Shown here piece after piece: positions 1 to 6,779 of a stretch of DNA of 6,835 bases. The DNA lies in the NCBI GenBank assembly GCA_964535025.1, contig CAZHRW010000219.1, forward strand, positions 1-6,835, written 5' to 3'. Position 1 is the stretch's first letter; each line of letters opens with the position of its first letter. A program made the position numbers and the translations under genes. The notes below the pieces were generated by a model. It made no database searches. It worked only from the letters and a program-made list of their open reading frames with translations, and was not told the origin of the DNA. Source of the stretch: JAAYZK01 sp964535025. GTDB taxonomy: Bacteria > Planctomycetota > Phycisphaerae > SM23-33 > FEN-1343.

Positions 1-467
1 GCCGCCCCCCCCCGCCCGCAGGCCTGGTCCGGGCGGGGGCCGGCCCGCGGCGGCCCGCCATTGAACAGCTCATCCGCGAGCTCGACGTCGCCGACGCCGT
101 CCACCTGCTGGGCGAACGGCCGGACGTGCCCGACCTGCTGGCGGCGGCCGACGTGTTCGTGCTGTCGAGCCTCTCGGAGGCCGCCAGCCTGTCGATCCTC
201 GAAGCGATGAGCGCCGCGCTGCCCGTGGCGGCCACCAACGTCGGCGGCAATCGCGAGATCGTCCGCCACGGGCGCACGGGCCTGCTGAGCCCCCGCGCCA
301 ACCCCTGCGCCCTGGCCGGCCACGTGCACCACCTGCTGGCCGACGCGGCCCTCCGACGCCGGATGGGCCAGGCCGGACGACGGCGGGCGCGGGCCCTGTT
401 CGACCAGGCGCGGATGCACGACGAGGTCGTCGCCCTGTACCGCCAGATGGCAAGAGGTACGGCATGA
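1..467 (+). CDS. GT4 glycosyltransferase, 3' part (5' end outside window)
   Basis: This is the C-terminal half of a retaining GT-B glycosyltransferase of family GT4, which transfers a sugar from a nucleotide donor and probably acts in the cytoplasm on a lipid-linked glycan. The reading frame is open from base 3 with no start in a plausible place, so the gene enters from the left edge. Visible signatures are a GAGP-type loop near bases 30-47, the segment HLLGERPDVPDLLAAADVFV, and the EX7E donor-binding pair with glutamates at 177-179 and 201-203, followed by LPVAATNVGGNREIV and a GxTGLL-like segment. The wording GERPDVPDLL and VGGNREIV resembles the second exosortase-associated sugar transferase family (TIGR03088), but generic GT4 proteins share much of it. 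Nine C residues run from base 5, so a base error at this edge is possible. The stop overlaps the next gene's start by ATGA, which suggests translational coupling. Confidence 0.9.
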   Translation, partial: RPPPPAGLVRAGAGPRRPAIEQLIRELDVADAVHLLGERPDVPDLLAAADVFVLSSLSEAASLSILEAMSAALPVAATNVGGNREIVRHGRTGLLSPRANPCALAGHVHHLLADAALRRRMGQAGRRRARALFDQARMHDEVVALYRQMARGTA

Positions 468-1624
468 CCCTGGCCGTCACGTACAAGTTGCCGCGATGGA
501 CGCCGGCGGCCGCGATGCGCGTGCTGCACGTGCGCACCGTCAAGGGCAACGGGGGCGGGCCGGAGAAAACTCTGCTCCGCAGCGCCGGCCACCTGGGCCG
601 TCTCGGCGTCCACGCCGAGGCGCTTTACCTGCTGGACGCCCACACCCCCTCCGACGCGCTGCTTGAACGGGCGCGCCGGTCCCAACTGCCCGTGCACGTC
701 GTGCGGGAGCGATCGGCCCTCGATCCCGCCGGGGCCGGGGCCCTGGCCCGCCTGATCCGCGGGGGGCGGTTCGACATCATCCACACCCACGACTACAAGG
801 CCAACACGCTGGCCCGCATGCTCACGATGGCCGGCCGCTACCGGATCGTCGCCACCGCGCACGGCTACAACCAGACCACCCGGCGGGAGGGGGCGTACTA
901 CGCTCTGGAACGGATGATCCTCCGCCGCGCCGACGCGGTGATCTGCCCGTCGCGGCTTCTGGCCGACCTGCTGGCCGCCAGCGGCGTGGCGCCCGGGCGG
1001 CTGCACGTCATCCACAACGGCATCGAGCTGGACCGGTGGCCCTTCCGCCCCCGCGCGGTCCGCAACGACCCGCCGGTGGTGCTCTACGTCGGACGGCTCT
1101 CACGGGAAAAGAACGTCCAGGCCCTCCTCCAGGCGGTCGCGATGCTCGGCCGCGAGGGCACCGCCGTGAAGCTGCAGATCGCCGGCCAGGGGCCCGAGGA
1201 ACCCCTGCTGGCCGAGCTGGCCGACCAGTTGGGCCTGGCCGGGGGCATCGAGTGGCTCGGCTGGCGGGACGACGTGGCCAACCTGCTCACTGGGGCCGAC
1301 GTGCTGGTGAATCCGTCGACCACCGAGGCGATGCCCAACACGGTCCTGGAGGCGCTGGCGGCCGGCACGCCGGTGGTGGCGACGGACGTCGGGGCGACCG
1401 ACGAGCTGATCGCCCACGAGCGGACCGGGCTGCTCATCCCGCCCGGCGACGTCGGCGCCCTGGCCGAAGCGATGGCACGCCTGTTGGCCGACGGCGACCT
1501 GAGGCGCTCGCTCGCCTGGCGCGGGCGGTCGCACGTGGAAATGCATTTCGACTTTGTCCATCGCATGGCCCACGTCGTCGCGCTCTACCGCGGCGTCCTG
1601 GCCGCGGCGGGCCGACGGCCATGA
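464..1624 (+). CDS. GT4 family glycosyltransferase
   Basis: A complete 386-residue GT-B glycosyltransferase of family GT4, likely a cytoplasmic enzyme of repeat-unit assembly. The N-terminal domain shows MRVLHVRTVKGNGGGPEK at residues 18-35, with the glycine-rich acceptor-side loop at 30-32, and HTHDYKAN starting at H107. The donor domain has VGRLSREKN at 209-217, where R211 and K216 fit the phosphate-binding pair, and the EX7E motif at E288 and E296 in EAMPNTVLE, then GTPVVATDVGATDELI. Length is normal for the family. I chose the start at 464 because an AGAGG Shine-Dalgarno lies 6 nt upstream (453-457) and it forms an ATGA overlap with the previous gene. A start at 515 (residue 18) would fit homologues' N-termini but has no clear ribosome binding site. 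Its own stop overlaps the acyltransferase start by ATGA. Donor and acceptor sugars cannot be read from the sequence. Confidence 0.95.
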   Translation: MTLAVTYKLPRWTPAAAMRVLHVRTVKGNGGGPEKTLLRSAGHLGRLGVHAEALYLLDAHTPSDALLERARRSQLPVHVVRERSALDPAGAGALARLIRGGRFDIIHTHDYKANTLARMLTMAGRYRIVATAHGYNQTTRREGAYYALERMILRRADAVICPSRLLADLLAASGVAPGRLHVIHNGIELDRWPFRPRAVRNDPPVVLYVGRLSREKNVQALLQAVAMLGREGTAVKLQIAGQGPEEPLLAELADQLGLAGGIEWLGWRDDVANLLTGADVLVNPSTTEAMPNTVLEALAAGTPVVATDVGATDELIAHERTGLLIPPGDVGALAEAMARLLADGDLRRSLAWRGRSHVEMHFDFVHRMAHVVALYRGVLAAAGRRP

Positions 1625-2214
1625 AGGGGCCGGTTAAACGCACCGCGGCCGCCCTCGCGTGGCTGTCCGCCGCGCCGTGGGGCCTGCTGTACGGCTTGTT
1701 CGGCGCGGTCGTCGGCCGGGCCGACGCGTTCGCGTGGGCGTCCCAGCGGGCCGCACGATGGCCGGGCCTGTGGGGCGCGTATCGCCGGCGGGCCCTGCTG
1801 CGGCTGATGGGCGCGCGGGTAGCGCGCGAGTGTCACATCGCGTTTGGAACGCTGCTGAGCAAGCCCAGCGCCGAGATCGCGCCCGGCACGTACGTGGGGG
1901 CGTACTGCTGCCTCGGCGATGTCCGTATCGGGGCCAAGACGATGATCGCCGACGGCGTTCACATCCCCAGCGGCGCCGCCCAGCACGGCACGGCGCGCAC
2001 GGATGTGCCGATGGCCGACCAGCCGGGGCGGTATCAGACCGTCACGATCGGGGCCGACTGCTGGATCGGCGCCGCCGCCGTCATCCTCGCCGACGTCGGC
2101 GACGGGGCCGTCGTCGCCGCCGGCGCCGTCGTCACGGCCCCCGTCGAACCCTACGCCATCGTCGCCGGCGTGCCCGCCGAGCCGATCGGCTCGCGAAGGC
2201 CGCTCAGGGCCTGA
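1621..2214 (+). CDS. Left-handed beta-helix (hexapeptide repeat) acyltransferase
   Basis: A 197-residue acyltransferase of the hexapeptide-repeat superfamily (serine acetyltransferase/WcaF/maltose O-acetyltransferase-like), expected to move an acetyl or other acyl group from a thioester donor to a hydroxyl of the polysaccharide. Residues 8-31 are hydrophobic (Ala, Leu, Trp, Gly rich) and could be a membrane-associated segment. The beta-helix begins near residue 75 with repeats such as IAPGTYVGAY, DVRIGAKTMIADGVHI, TIGADCWIGAAAVI (142-155) and GDGAVVAAGAVV, and ends with the typical IVAGVPAEPIG cap. H122 in AAQHG is the candidate catalytic base. The ATG lies in an ATGA overlap with the preceding glycosyltransferase stop; no strong Shine-Dalgarno is visible, so coupled reinitiation is likely. 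The acyl donor and the target sugar are unknown. Confidence 0.88.
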   Translation: MKGPVKRTAAALAWLSAAPWGLLYGLFGAVVGRADAFAWASQRAARWPGLWGAYRRRALLRLMGARVARECHIAFGTLLSKPSAEIAPGTYVGAYCCLGDVRIGAKTMIADGVHIPSGAAQHGTARTDVPMADQPGRYQTVTIGADCWIGAAAVILADVGDGAVVAAGAVVTAPVEPYAIVAGVPAEPIGSRRPLRA

Positions 2215-2217
2215 AAC

Positions 2218-3501
2218 CTACGAAACGCGACCCTCTTCGGCGAGCTGCTCGCACAAGCGGACCAACGGGTTCATGCGAGCGGACCAACTATAGGTGCCCG
2301 TCACGGTTCGGCGTGCCGCCCGGGCAAGCGACTCAGCGAGGGCGTCGTCGGCCAGCAGGGTCACCAGGTGCGCCCGCCAGGTGTCGGGAGTGTCGGCCTG
2401 GAGCACGTCGATGCCCGGGCGGACGTCCAGACCCTCGAGAGCTTCGCCCGTAGCCACCACGGGACGGCCGGCCGCCATGGCCTCCAGTACCTTGTTCTGG
2501 ACCCCGCGGGCGATCCGCAGCGGCGCCACGGCCGCCCGCGCCGACGCCAGATAGGGTCGGACATCGCCAACGGCGCCGGTGACGACAACCCCCGGCACCT
2601 CGGCCAGGGCCCGCACCGCGGCCGTCGGGTTACGCCCCACGATGGTGAACGTCGCCGACGGCAGCGCCCGGCGGACCTCGGCCCACACCTCCCGAACGAA
2701 CCAGCAGACCCCCTCGACGTTCGGCCGGTAGTCCATCGTGCCGGTGAACACCAGCGACGGCGACGGCGGCAGCGGCGAGGGCGTGAAGTACTCCAGGTCC
2801 ACGCCGTTGCCCACGGCCAGCACGTTGGGCGCCCGGCGGCTCAGCGCCGCCGCTTCGGCCTGACTGACCAGGACGACGCGATCGCACGTCCGCAGGACCC
2901 GCCGTTCCAGCCGTCCCACACGCCGCGCCTCGGTCCGGTAGAGCCACCGCTGCGGCCCGGTCGCCCGGGCGGCGTACGCCGCCCACTTGGCGCTGTCGAC
3001 GTCGACGAGGTCCATCACCCGCGCCCGCGCCGGCGCCGCCAGCAGCGCCTCGGTCATGGCCGAGCAGTAGCCGATCGCCACGTCGAAAGGTCGTTCGCGG
3101 GCGGCCTGGCGGATCAGGCGGTTCATGGCGCGACCGGCGAAATACCCCTCGGTGGCCGAGCGCCCGCGGATCACGCTGCGCAGCCCTCCCGTCCACCGCC
3201 GCAGGGGCGGGCGCGGGGCGAGGATCACGTCGGTGCAGTACATCCGCAGCGCATTGACGGCCACCGCATCCTCCGGCCCGTCCACCGACGCCGCCAGCGT
3301 GACGTCGAACGCCTCGCTGAGCGCCCGGATCTCGCCGAAGGCGCGAAGACGCTCGCCCTTGTCGGGCGGAAAAGGCAGCTTGTGGGCGATGAACAGCAGG
3401 CGTTTGGTCGCCGACGGGGCCGGTCGGTCCAGCGTCGGCGGTCCGGCCGTCAGGCCGGGCGAAGCCAACGGGCGAGTTGAGGCGTCCATACGTTTGCTCA
3501 T
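2218..3501 (-). CDS. Sugar transferase, PEP-CTERM/EpsH1-associated type (TIGR03087-like)
   Basis: A GT-B sugar transferase of about 427 residues that matches, by motif recall, the exosortase-associated family called stp1. With the 3501 start, the N-terminal domain opens with KRLLFIAHKLPFPPDKGERLR from K33. MDLVDVDSAKW lies at 163-173 and FTGTMDYRPNVEG at 252-264, followed by FTIVGRNPTAAVRALAEVPG, VTGAVGDVRPYLA, and ARGVQNKVLEAMAAGRPVVA around E340. The first glutamate of EX7E is Arg332, as I recall being usual for this family. The frame is open back to a TTG at 3582, but the predicted transcript starts only a few bases from there, so I prefer the ATG at 3501; ATGs at 3519 and 3489 are also possible and no ribosome binding site decides between them. 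The first 32 residues are Pro/Ala-rich and unconserved-looking. It is the only gene of the locus on this strand, converging on the acyltransferase. Confidence 0.9.
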   Translation of the reverse strand: MSKRMDASTRPLASPGLTAGPPTLDRPAPSATKRLLFIAHKLPFPPDKGERLRAFGEIRALSEAFDVTLAASVDGPEDAVAVNALRMYCTDVILAPRPPLRRWTGGLRSVIRGRSATEGYFAGRAMNRLIRQAARERPFDVAIGYCSAMTEALLAAPARARVMDLVDVDSAKWAAYAARATGPQRWLYRTEARRVGRLERRVLRTCDRVVLVSQAEAAALSRRAPNVLAVGNGVDLEYFTPSPLPPSPSLVFTGTMDYRPNVEGVCWFVREVWAEVRRALPSATFTIVGRNPTAAVRALAEVPGVVVTGAVGDVRPYLASARAAVAPLRIARGVQNKVLEAMAAGRPVVATGEALEGLDVRPGIDVLQADTPDTWRAHLVTLLADDALAESLARAARRTVTGTYSWSARMNPLVRLCEQLAEEGRVS

Positions 3502-3592
3502 GAGGCCATTCCGCCCCATCGGCGGGATACCGAAGCCCGGGCGTTCTTCGCGGACTGCGCCTGAAGAACCACCCCCGCCCAAGCCGACTTTA

Positions 3593-3622
3593 AGTATAGT
3601 GCCCGCCGTGCAGTGGCGTCAA
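3593..3622 (-). promoter_or_regulatory. Sigma70-like promoter for the minus-strand sugar transferase
   Basis: On the minus strand TTGACG (3617-3622) and TATACT (3593-3598) are separated by 18 bases; each matches five of six consensus positions. The expected start of transcription is near 3585-3587, giving a leader of roughly 85 nt to the ATG at 3501. This stands out in an otherwise very GC-rich sequence. The opposite strand carries TATAGT at 3595-3600, but no matching -35 box lies at the right distance for the plus-strand gene. Confidence 0.6.
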
Positions 3623-3652
3623 GGGAGTTCGCGGCGTCCACCGGGGCGATTC

Positions 3653-3657
3653 GGGAG
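3653..3657 (+). promoter_or_regulatory. Shine-Dalgarno site of the glycosyltransferase-FemAB fusion
   Basis: GGGAG ends 5 nt before the ATG at 3663 and fixes that start. No other in-frame start upstream has comparable support. Confidence 0.7.
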
Positions 3658-3662
3658 TACCC

Positions 3663-5840
3663 ATGACGGACCCTGGGTTGGATTTCGTCGTCTTCAGCGA
3701 CGACTGGGGACGACACCCGTCGAGCTGTCAGCACCTGTTCGTCCGCCTGATGCGGCGTCACCGGGTGCTGTGGATCAACACGATCGGCATGCGCGCCGCC
3801 CGGGCCGATGCGTTCACGCTGCGCCGGGGGCTGGAGAAGCTCGCCGAGTGGCGCCGGCCGCTGCGGCGGGTCAACACCAACCTGCACGTCTACGCCCCGC
3901 CCATGCTCCCCGTCGCCGGCGGCCGGGTCGGACGGCTCAACGTCCGCCTCGTGGCGGCCGGCGTGCGGCGGGTCATGCAGCGGCTGGGGTTCGTGCGCCC
4001 CGTCCTGGTCGCCAGCGTCCCGACTGCCGCTGACTACCTCGGCCGCCTCGGGGAAGCCCGAAGCGTCTACTACATCACCGACGACTACCGCTTCTGGCCC
4101 GGGGCCAATCCCGAGGTGATCGCCGCCCAGGACGCGAAGCTGACGGCCGAGGCGGACCTCGTCCTGCCCTGCGGCGAGGCCCTCGCCGAGGGCCGCCGGG
4201 CGGGCGGGCGGATGATGATGCTCCCCCACGCCGTCGACCTCGACCACTTCGCCCGGCCGCCCGAGGGGGGCGAACCGGCCGACCTGGCGGGCATCGGCCG
4301 TCCGCGGTTGTGCTTCTTCGGCCTGATCTACGAGAAGATCGACCTGGACCTGATCGCCCGCGTCGCCCGCGCGCGACCCGATCGGCAGATCGTCCTGCTC
4401 GGCCCCGTGGCGACCGACCTGGCGGCGGTGGCCTCGCTGTCCAACGTCCACGTCCTCGGTCCCAAACCCTACGAGCAGTTACCCGCGTACCTGCACGCGA
4501 TGGACGGGCTGATGCTGGCCTATCGCCTGGACGAGCAGACCCGGCGGAACGCGCCGTTGAAGATTCGCGAATGCCTCGCCGTCGGCAAGCCGGTCGTCGC
4601 CAGGACCATGACCGACCTGCTGCCTTACGCCCACCTGATCGACCTGGTCGACACCGACGAGGCCTATCTGGCCGCCTGCGATCGCGCGTGTACGGCCCGG
4701 CCGGACGCGGAGGCGATGCGGGCGGCCGTGGCCGCCGACACCTGGGACGCCCGCGCCCGCCAGGTGGAAGCGGCGCTGGCCGACCTGGCGCCGCGGCCGG
4801 CGCCGGCGGGGGTGCGCATCGATGCCGGAACGGATCGCCAGGCGTGGGACGCCTTCGTCGCCGCCCACCCGCAGGGGTGCGTATGGCACCGGTGGGACTG
4901 GGCGCCGCTGATGGACGACGTGTACGGCCTGCCGGCGCACCTGCTGACGGTTCGGCGCCGCGGGGCCCTGGCGGGCGTGCTGCCGCTGGCGCTGCAGTCG
5001 TCGCGCCTGTTCGGCCGCCGGCTGGTGAGCCTGCCGTGGCTCGACCACGCGGGGATCCTCGCCGACGACGACGACGCCCGCCGTGCGCTGCTGGACGAGG
5101 CGATCGCCCTGGCCGATCGGCTCGACGCGGCGTTGACGATCCGCCAGGTCGCCGACGAGGCCGCCGACGCCGCCGCCGATCACGTGCGGACCGACAAGGT
5201 CGCCATGGTCCTCGACCTGCCGTGCGACGCGGAGGCGCTGTGGGGGTCGCTGCGGGCGAAGGTCCGCAACCAGGTCCGCAAGGCCCGCAAGGCGGGCCTG
5301 GAGGTCGAATGGGCCGGCGCCGAAGGCCTGGAGGCCTTCCACCGCATCTACGCGACGAACATGCGCGACCTGGGCTCGCCCCCGCACGCGACGGCGATGT
5401 TCGCCGGCGTGCTGGAGCGGCTGGCCGACGTCGCCCGCCTGCTGCTGGTGCGTCATGGCGGCCGTCCGGTCGCCGGCGCGCTCGTGTTGGCCGACGCGAC
5501 CGAATGGCAGGTGCCGTGGGCGTCGAGCCTGCGGACCGCCAACGCCCTGTGCCCCAACGTGCTGCTGTACTGGACGCTGCTGGAGGCCGCCTGCGGCGCC
5601 GCGGAGCGGTTCTGCTTCGGCCGCAGCAGCCGCGACAGCGGAACGTACCGTTTCAAGGCCCAGTGGGGCTCACGCGAGCGGCCCCTGCTGTGGCGCACCT
5701 GGACGGGACCACGACGGACGGCCGCCGACGCCGACGGGCGGCCCGGACGCATGATGACGCTGGCCCAGCACATGTGGCGACGGCTGCCGGTGCCCCTGGC
5801 CCGCACGCTCGGGCCGCACATTATCCGATGCGTGGGATGA
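3663..5840 (+). CDS. Fused glycosyltransferase + FemAB-like (PEP-CTERM-associated) protein
   Basis: One uninterrupted 725-residue frame joins two proteins usually encoded separately. Residues 1-375 form a GT-B glycosyltransferase of the GT4/TuaH-like type: FVVFSDDWGRHPSSCQHLF near the start, VYYITDDYRFW at 135-145, CFFGLIYEKIDLDL, and NAPLKIRECLAVGKPVVA at 296-313 with E303 as the second EX7E glutamate (the first position is Arg295). A Pro/Ala-rich linker (376-383) follows. Residues 384-725 match the FemAB-related family TIGR03019: KVRNQVRKARKAG from K533, NMRDLGSPPHA at 566-576, VPWASSLR at 617-624, CPNVLLYW at 630-637, and FGRSSRDSGTYRF at 652-664 leading to QWG. FemAB proteins have GNAT-like folds and in peptidoglycan synthesis transfer amino acids from tRNA; the role in exosortase loci is not known, and a link to glycan or protein modification is inference. 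Both domains look full length, so this is a fusion and not a decayed gene. The deacetylase follows after 3 bp. Confidence 0.93.
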   Translation: MTDPGLDFVVFSDDWGRHPSSCQHLFVRLMRRHRVLWINTIGMRAARADAFTLRRGLEKLAEWRRPLRRVNTNLHVYAPPMLPVAGGRVGRLNVRLVAAGVRRVMQRLGFVRPVLVASVPTAADYLGRLGEARSVYYITDDYRFWPGANPEVIAAQDAKLTAEADLVLPCGEALAEGRRAGGRMMMLPHAVDLDHFARPPEGGEPADLAGIGRPRLCFFGLIYEKIDLDLIARVARARPDRQIVLLGPVATDLAAVASLSNVHVLGPKPYEQLPAYLHAMDGLMLAYRLDEQTRRNAPLKIRECLAVGKPVVARTMTDLLPYAHLIDLVDTDEAYLAACDRACTARPDAEAMRAAVAADTWDARARQVEAALADLAPRPAPAGVRIDAGTDRQAWDAFVAAHPQGCVWHRWDWAPLMDDVYGLPAHLLTVRRRGALAGVLPLALQSSRLFGRRLVSLPWLDHAGILADDDDARRALLDEAIALADRLDAALTIRQVADEAADAAADHVRTDKVAMVLDLPCDAEALWGSLRAKVRNQVRKARKAGLEVEWAGAEGLEAFHRIYATNMRDLGSPPHATAMFAGVLERLADVARLLLVRHGGRPVAGALVLADATEWQVPWASSLRTANALCPNVLLYWTLLEAACGAAERFCFGRSSRDSGTYRFKAQWGSRERPLLWRTWTGPRRTAADADGRPGRMMTLAQHMWRRLPVPLARTLGPHIIRCVG

Positions 5841-5843
5841 ATC

Positions 5844-6758
5844 ATGGGTGACAACACACCGCCGCCTGCGCGGCATATGCTCTCGTTCGACGTCGAGGAG
5901 TATTTCCACTGCGAGGCGTTTCGCCAGGTCATCGGCCCGACCCGCTGGGACCGGTGGCCCAGCCGCATCGACGGGCAGATCGACGCCCTGCTGGCCCTGC
6001 TGGCCGAGTATGACGTGCGGGCGACGTTCTTCGTGCTCGGCCACCTCGCCGACACGCATCCCGACGTGGTTCGCCGCATCGCCGCCGCCGGCCACGAAAT
6101 CGCCTGTCACGGCCAGTCGCACGAGATGATCGCCCGCCTGGGCCCGGAGGCCTTCCGCGCCGACACGCAGACCGCCAAGGCACGTCTTGAAACCCTCACC
6201 GGCCGGGCCGTGCTCGGCTATCGTGCGGCGACGTTCGGCCTGATGCGCCCGACGGCGTGGGCGATCGATATCCTGGCCGAGGTCGGCTTCGCGTACGATT
6301 CGTCCGTCCAGCCGATCCGCCACGACCGTTACGGCGTGCCGGATGCGCCCGCGACGGCGCACTACGCCGCCGGGCCGGGCGGGGGCGTGATCCTGGAGAT
6401 CCCCCCCATGACGCGACGGCTGGCGGGGCGGAACATCCCGCTGGGCGGGGGCGGCTACTTCCGCCTGCTGCCGGCGGTGCTCTTCGACGGCGCCCTGCGC
6501 TGGTGGGCCCGTCGCGGACAGCCGGCCATGCTCTACCTGCACCCCTGGGAGTTCGACGCCGACCAGCCGGTCGTGCCCACCGGCGCCCTCAGCCGGTTCC
6601 GCCACCGCGTGAACCTCGCCCGCACCGCCGGCAAGCTCAGAACGCTCCTGGCGGCCCACCGCTTCGTCCCCGTCCGCGAGTTGCTCGACCCGCTCCGCGC
6701 CTCGGCGCCGGCCCGCTTCGAGTACGCCTCGCCGCTCAGATCGGGTAGGCGGGGGTGA
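5844..6758 (+). CDS. Polysaccharide deacetylase, XrtA/PEP-CTERM-associated type, 3' end replaced by intron sequence
   Basis: A 304-residue NodB-fold carbohydrate esterase 4 enzyme with a DUF3473-type C-terminal part, matching the exosortase-locus subfamily TIGR03006; it should remove N-acetyl groups from the polysaccharide. Seen in order: SFDVEEYFH with the candidate catalytic Asp16, RATFFVLGHLA, GHEIACHGQSH with metal-ligand histidines H89 and H93, GYRAATFG from G125 (relatives usually have Pro where Ala129 stands), YDSSV from Y151, HDRYG at 160-164, GGGGYFRLLP from G201, and YLHPWEFD with H233. No signal peptide is visible. It starts 3 bp after the fusion gene, with a weak GGGA at 5834-5837; Met12 (5877) is an alternative start closer to the conserved core. 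The catalytic domain is complete, but codons from about 6741 to the stop lie in an antisense group II intron, so the final residues SGRRG are not native. Confidence 0.92.
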   Translation: MGDNTPPPARHMLSFDVEEYFHCEAFRQVIGPTRWDRWPSRIDGQIDALLALLAEYDVRATFFVLGHLADTHPDVVRRIAAAGHEIACHGQSHEMIARLGPEAFRADTQTAKARLETLTGRAVLGYRAATFGLMRPTAWAIDILAEVGFAYDSSVQPIRHDRYGVPDAPATAHYAAGPGGGVILEIPPMTRRLAGRNIPLGGGGYFRLLPAVLFDGALRWWARRGQPAMLYLHPWEFDADQPVVPTGALSRFRHRVNLARTAGKLRTLLAAHRFVPVRELLDPLRASAPARFEYASPLRSGRRG

Positions 6759-6777
6759 TTGCTCACCCCCACCTCCC
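6743..6777 (-). ncRNA. Group II intron domain VI with bulged branch-point adenosine
   Basis: A 15-bp hairpin pairs 6763-6777 with 6743-6758, closed by a GCAA (GNRA) loop at 6759-6762. The only unpaired base in the stem is an adenosine (complement of T6746), which lies 7 nt from the predicted 3' splice site, the expected branch-point position. A three-pair GGG/CCC base follows it, then GAU. The plus-strand complement of this hairpin contains the deacetylase stop codon at 6756-6758. Confidence 0.83.
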
Positions 6778-6779
6778 AC

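Larger units (their letters stand above)
3502..3662. other. Divergent intergenic region between sugar transferase and fusion gene
   Basis: About 160 bases separate the two divergent genes. They hold the minus-strand promoter (3593-3622), the fusion gene's Shine-Dalgarno, and a short AT-richer patch at 3589-3600. Bases 3606-3638 resemble, on the minus strand, the intron sequence just before and in domain V at the right edge. In-frame codons for the sugar transferase extend through 3582 but are probably leader. No convincing plus-strand promoter is visible, so transcription of the fusion gene may start from an unrecognised site. Confidence 0.55.

Noticed and set aside
1..17. C-rich start of the window as a regulatory or repeat element
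   Set aside because: It is in frame with the glycosyltransferase and only nine C residues long; an edge sequencing artefact or ordinary Pro codons explain it.
1036..1620. Long plus-strand frame upstream of the acyltransferase start
   Set aside because: It overlaps the glycosyltransferase in another frame and encodes Arg/Gly/Pro-rich low-complexity sequence typical of a GC-rich shadow; the acyltransferase begins at 1621.
2197..2212. Small inverted repeat AGGCC/GGCCT across the end of the acyltransferase gene
   Set aside because: Only five base pairs with a six-base loop and no T-run on either strand; not a credible terminator in this GC background.
3595..3600. TATAGT as a plus-strand -10 box for the fusion gene
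   Set aside because: No -35-like sequence lies 16-19 bases upstream (the region is C-rich), and the patch is better explained as the minus-strand TATACT box.
4310..5851. Long plus-strand alternative frame inside the fusion gene
   Set aside because: Arg/Pro/Gly-rich shadow in a different frame from the clearly conserved glycosyltransferase and FemAB motifs.
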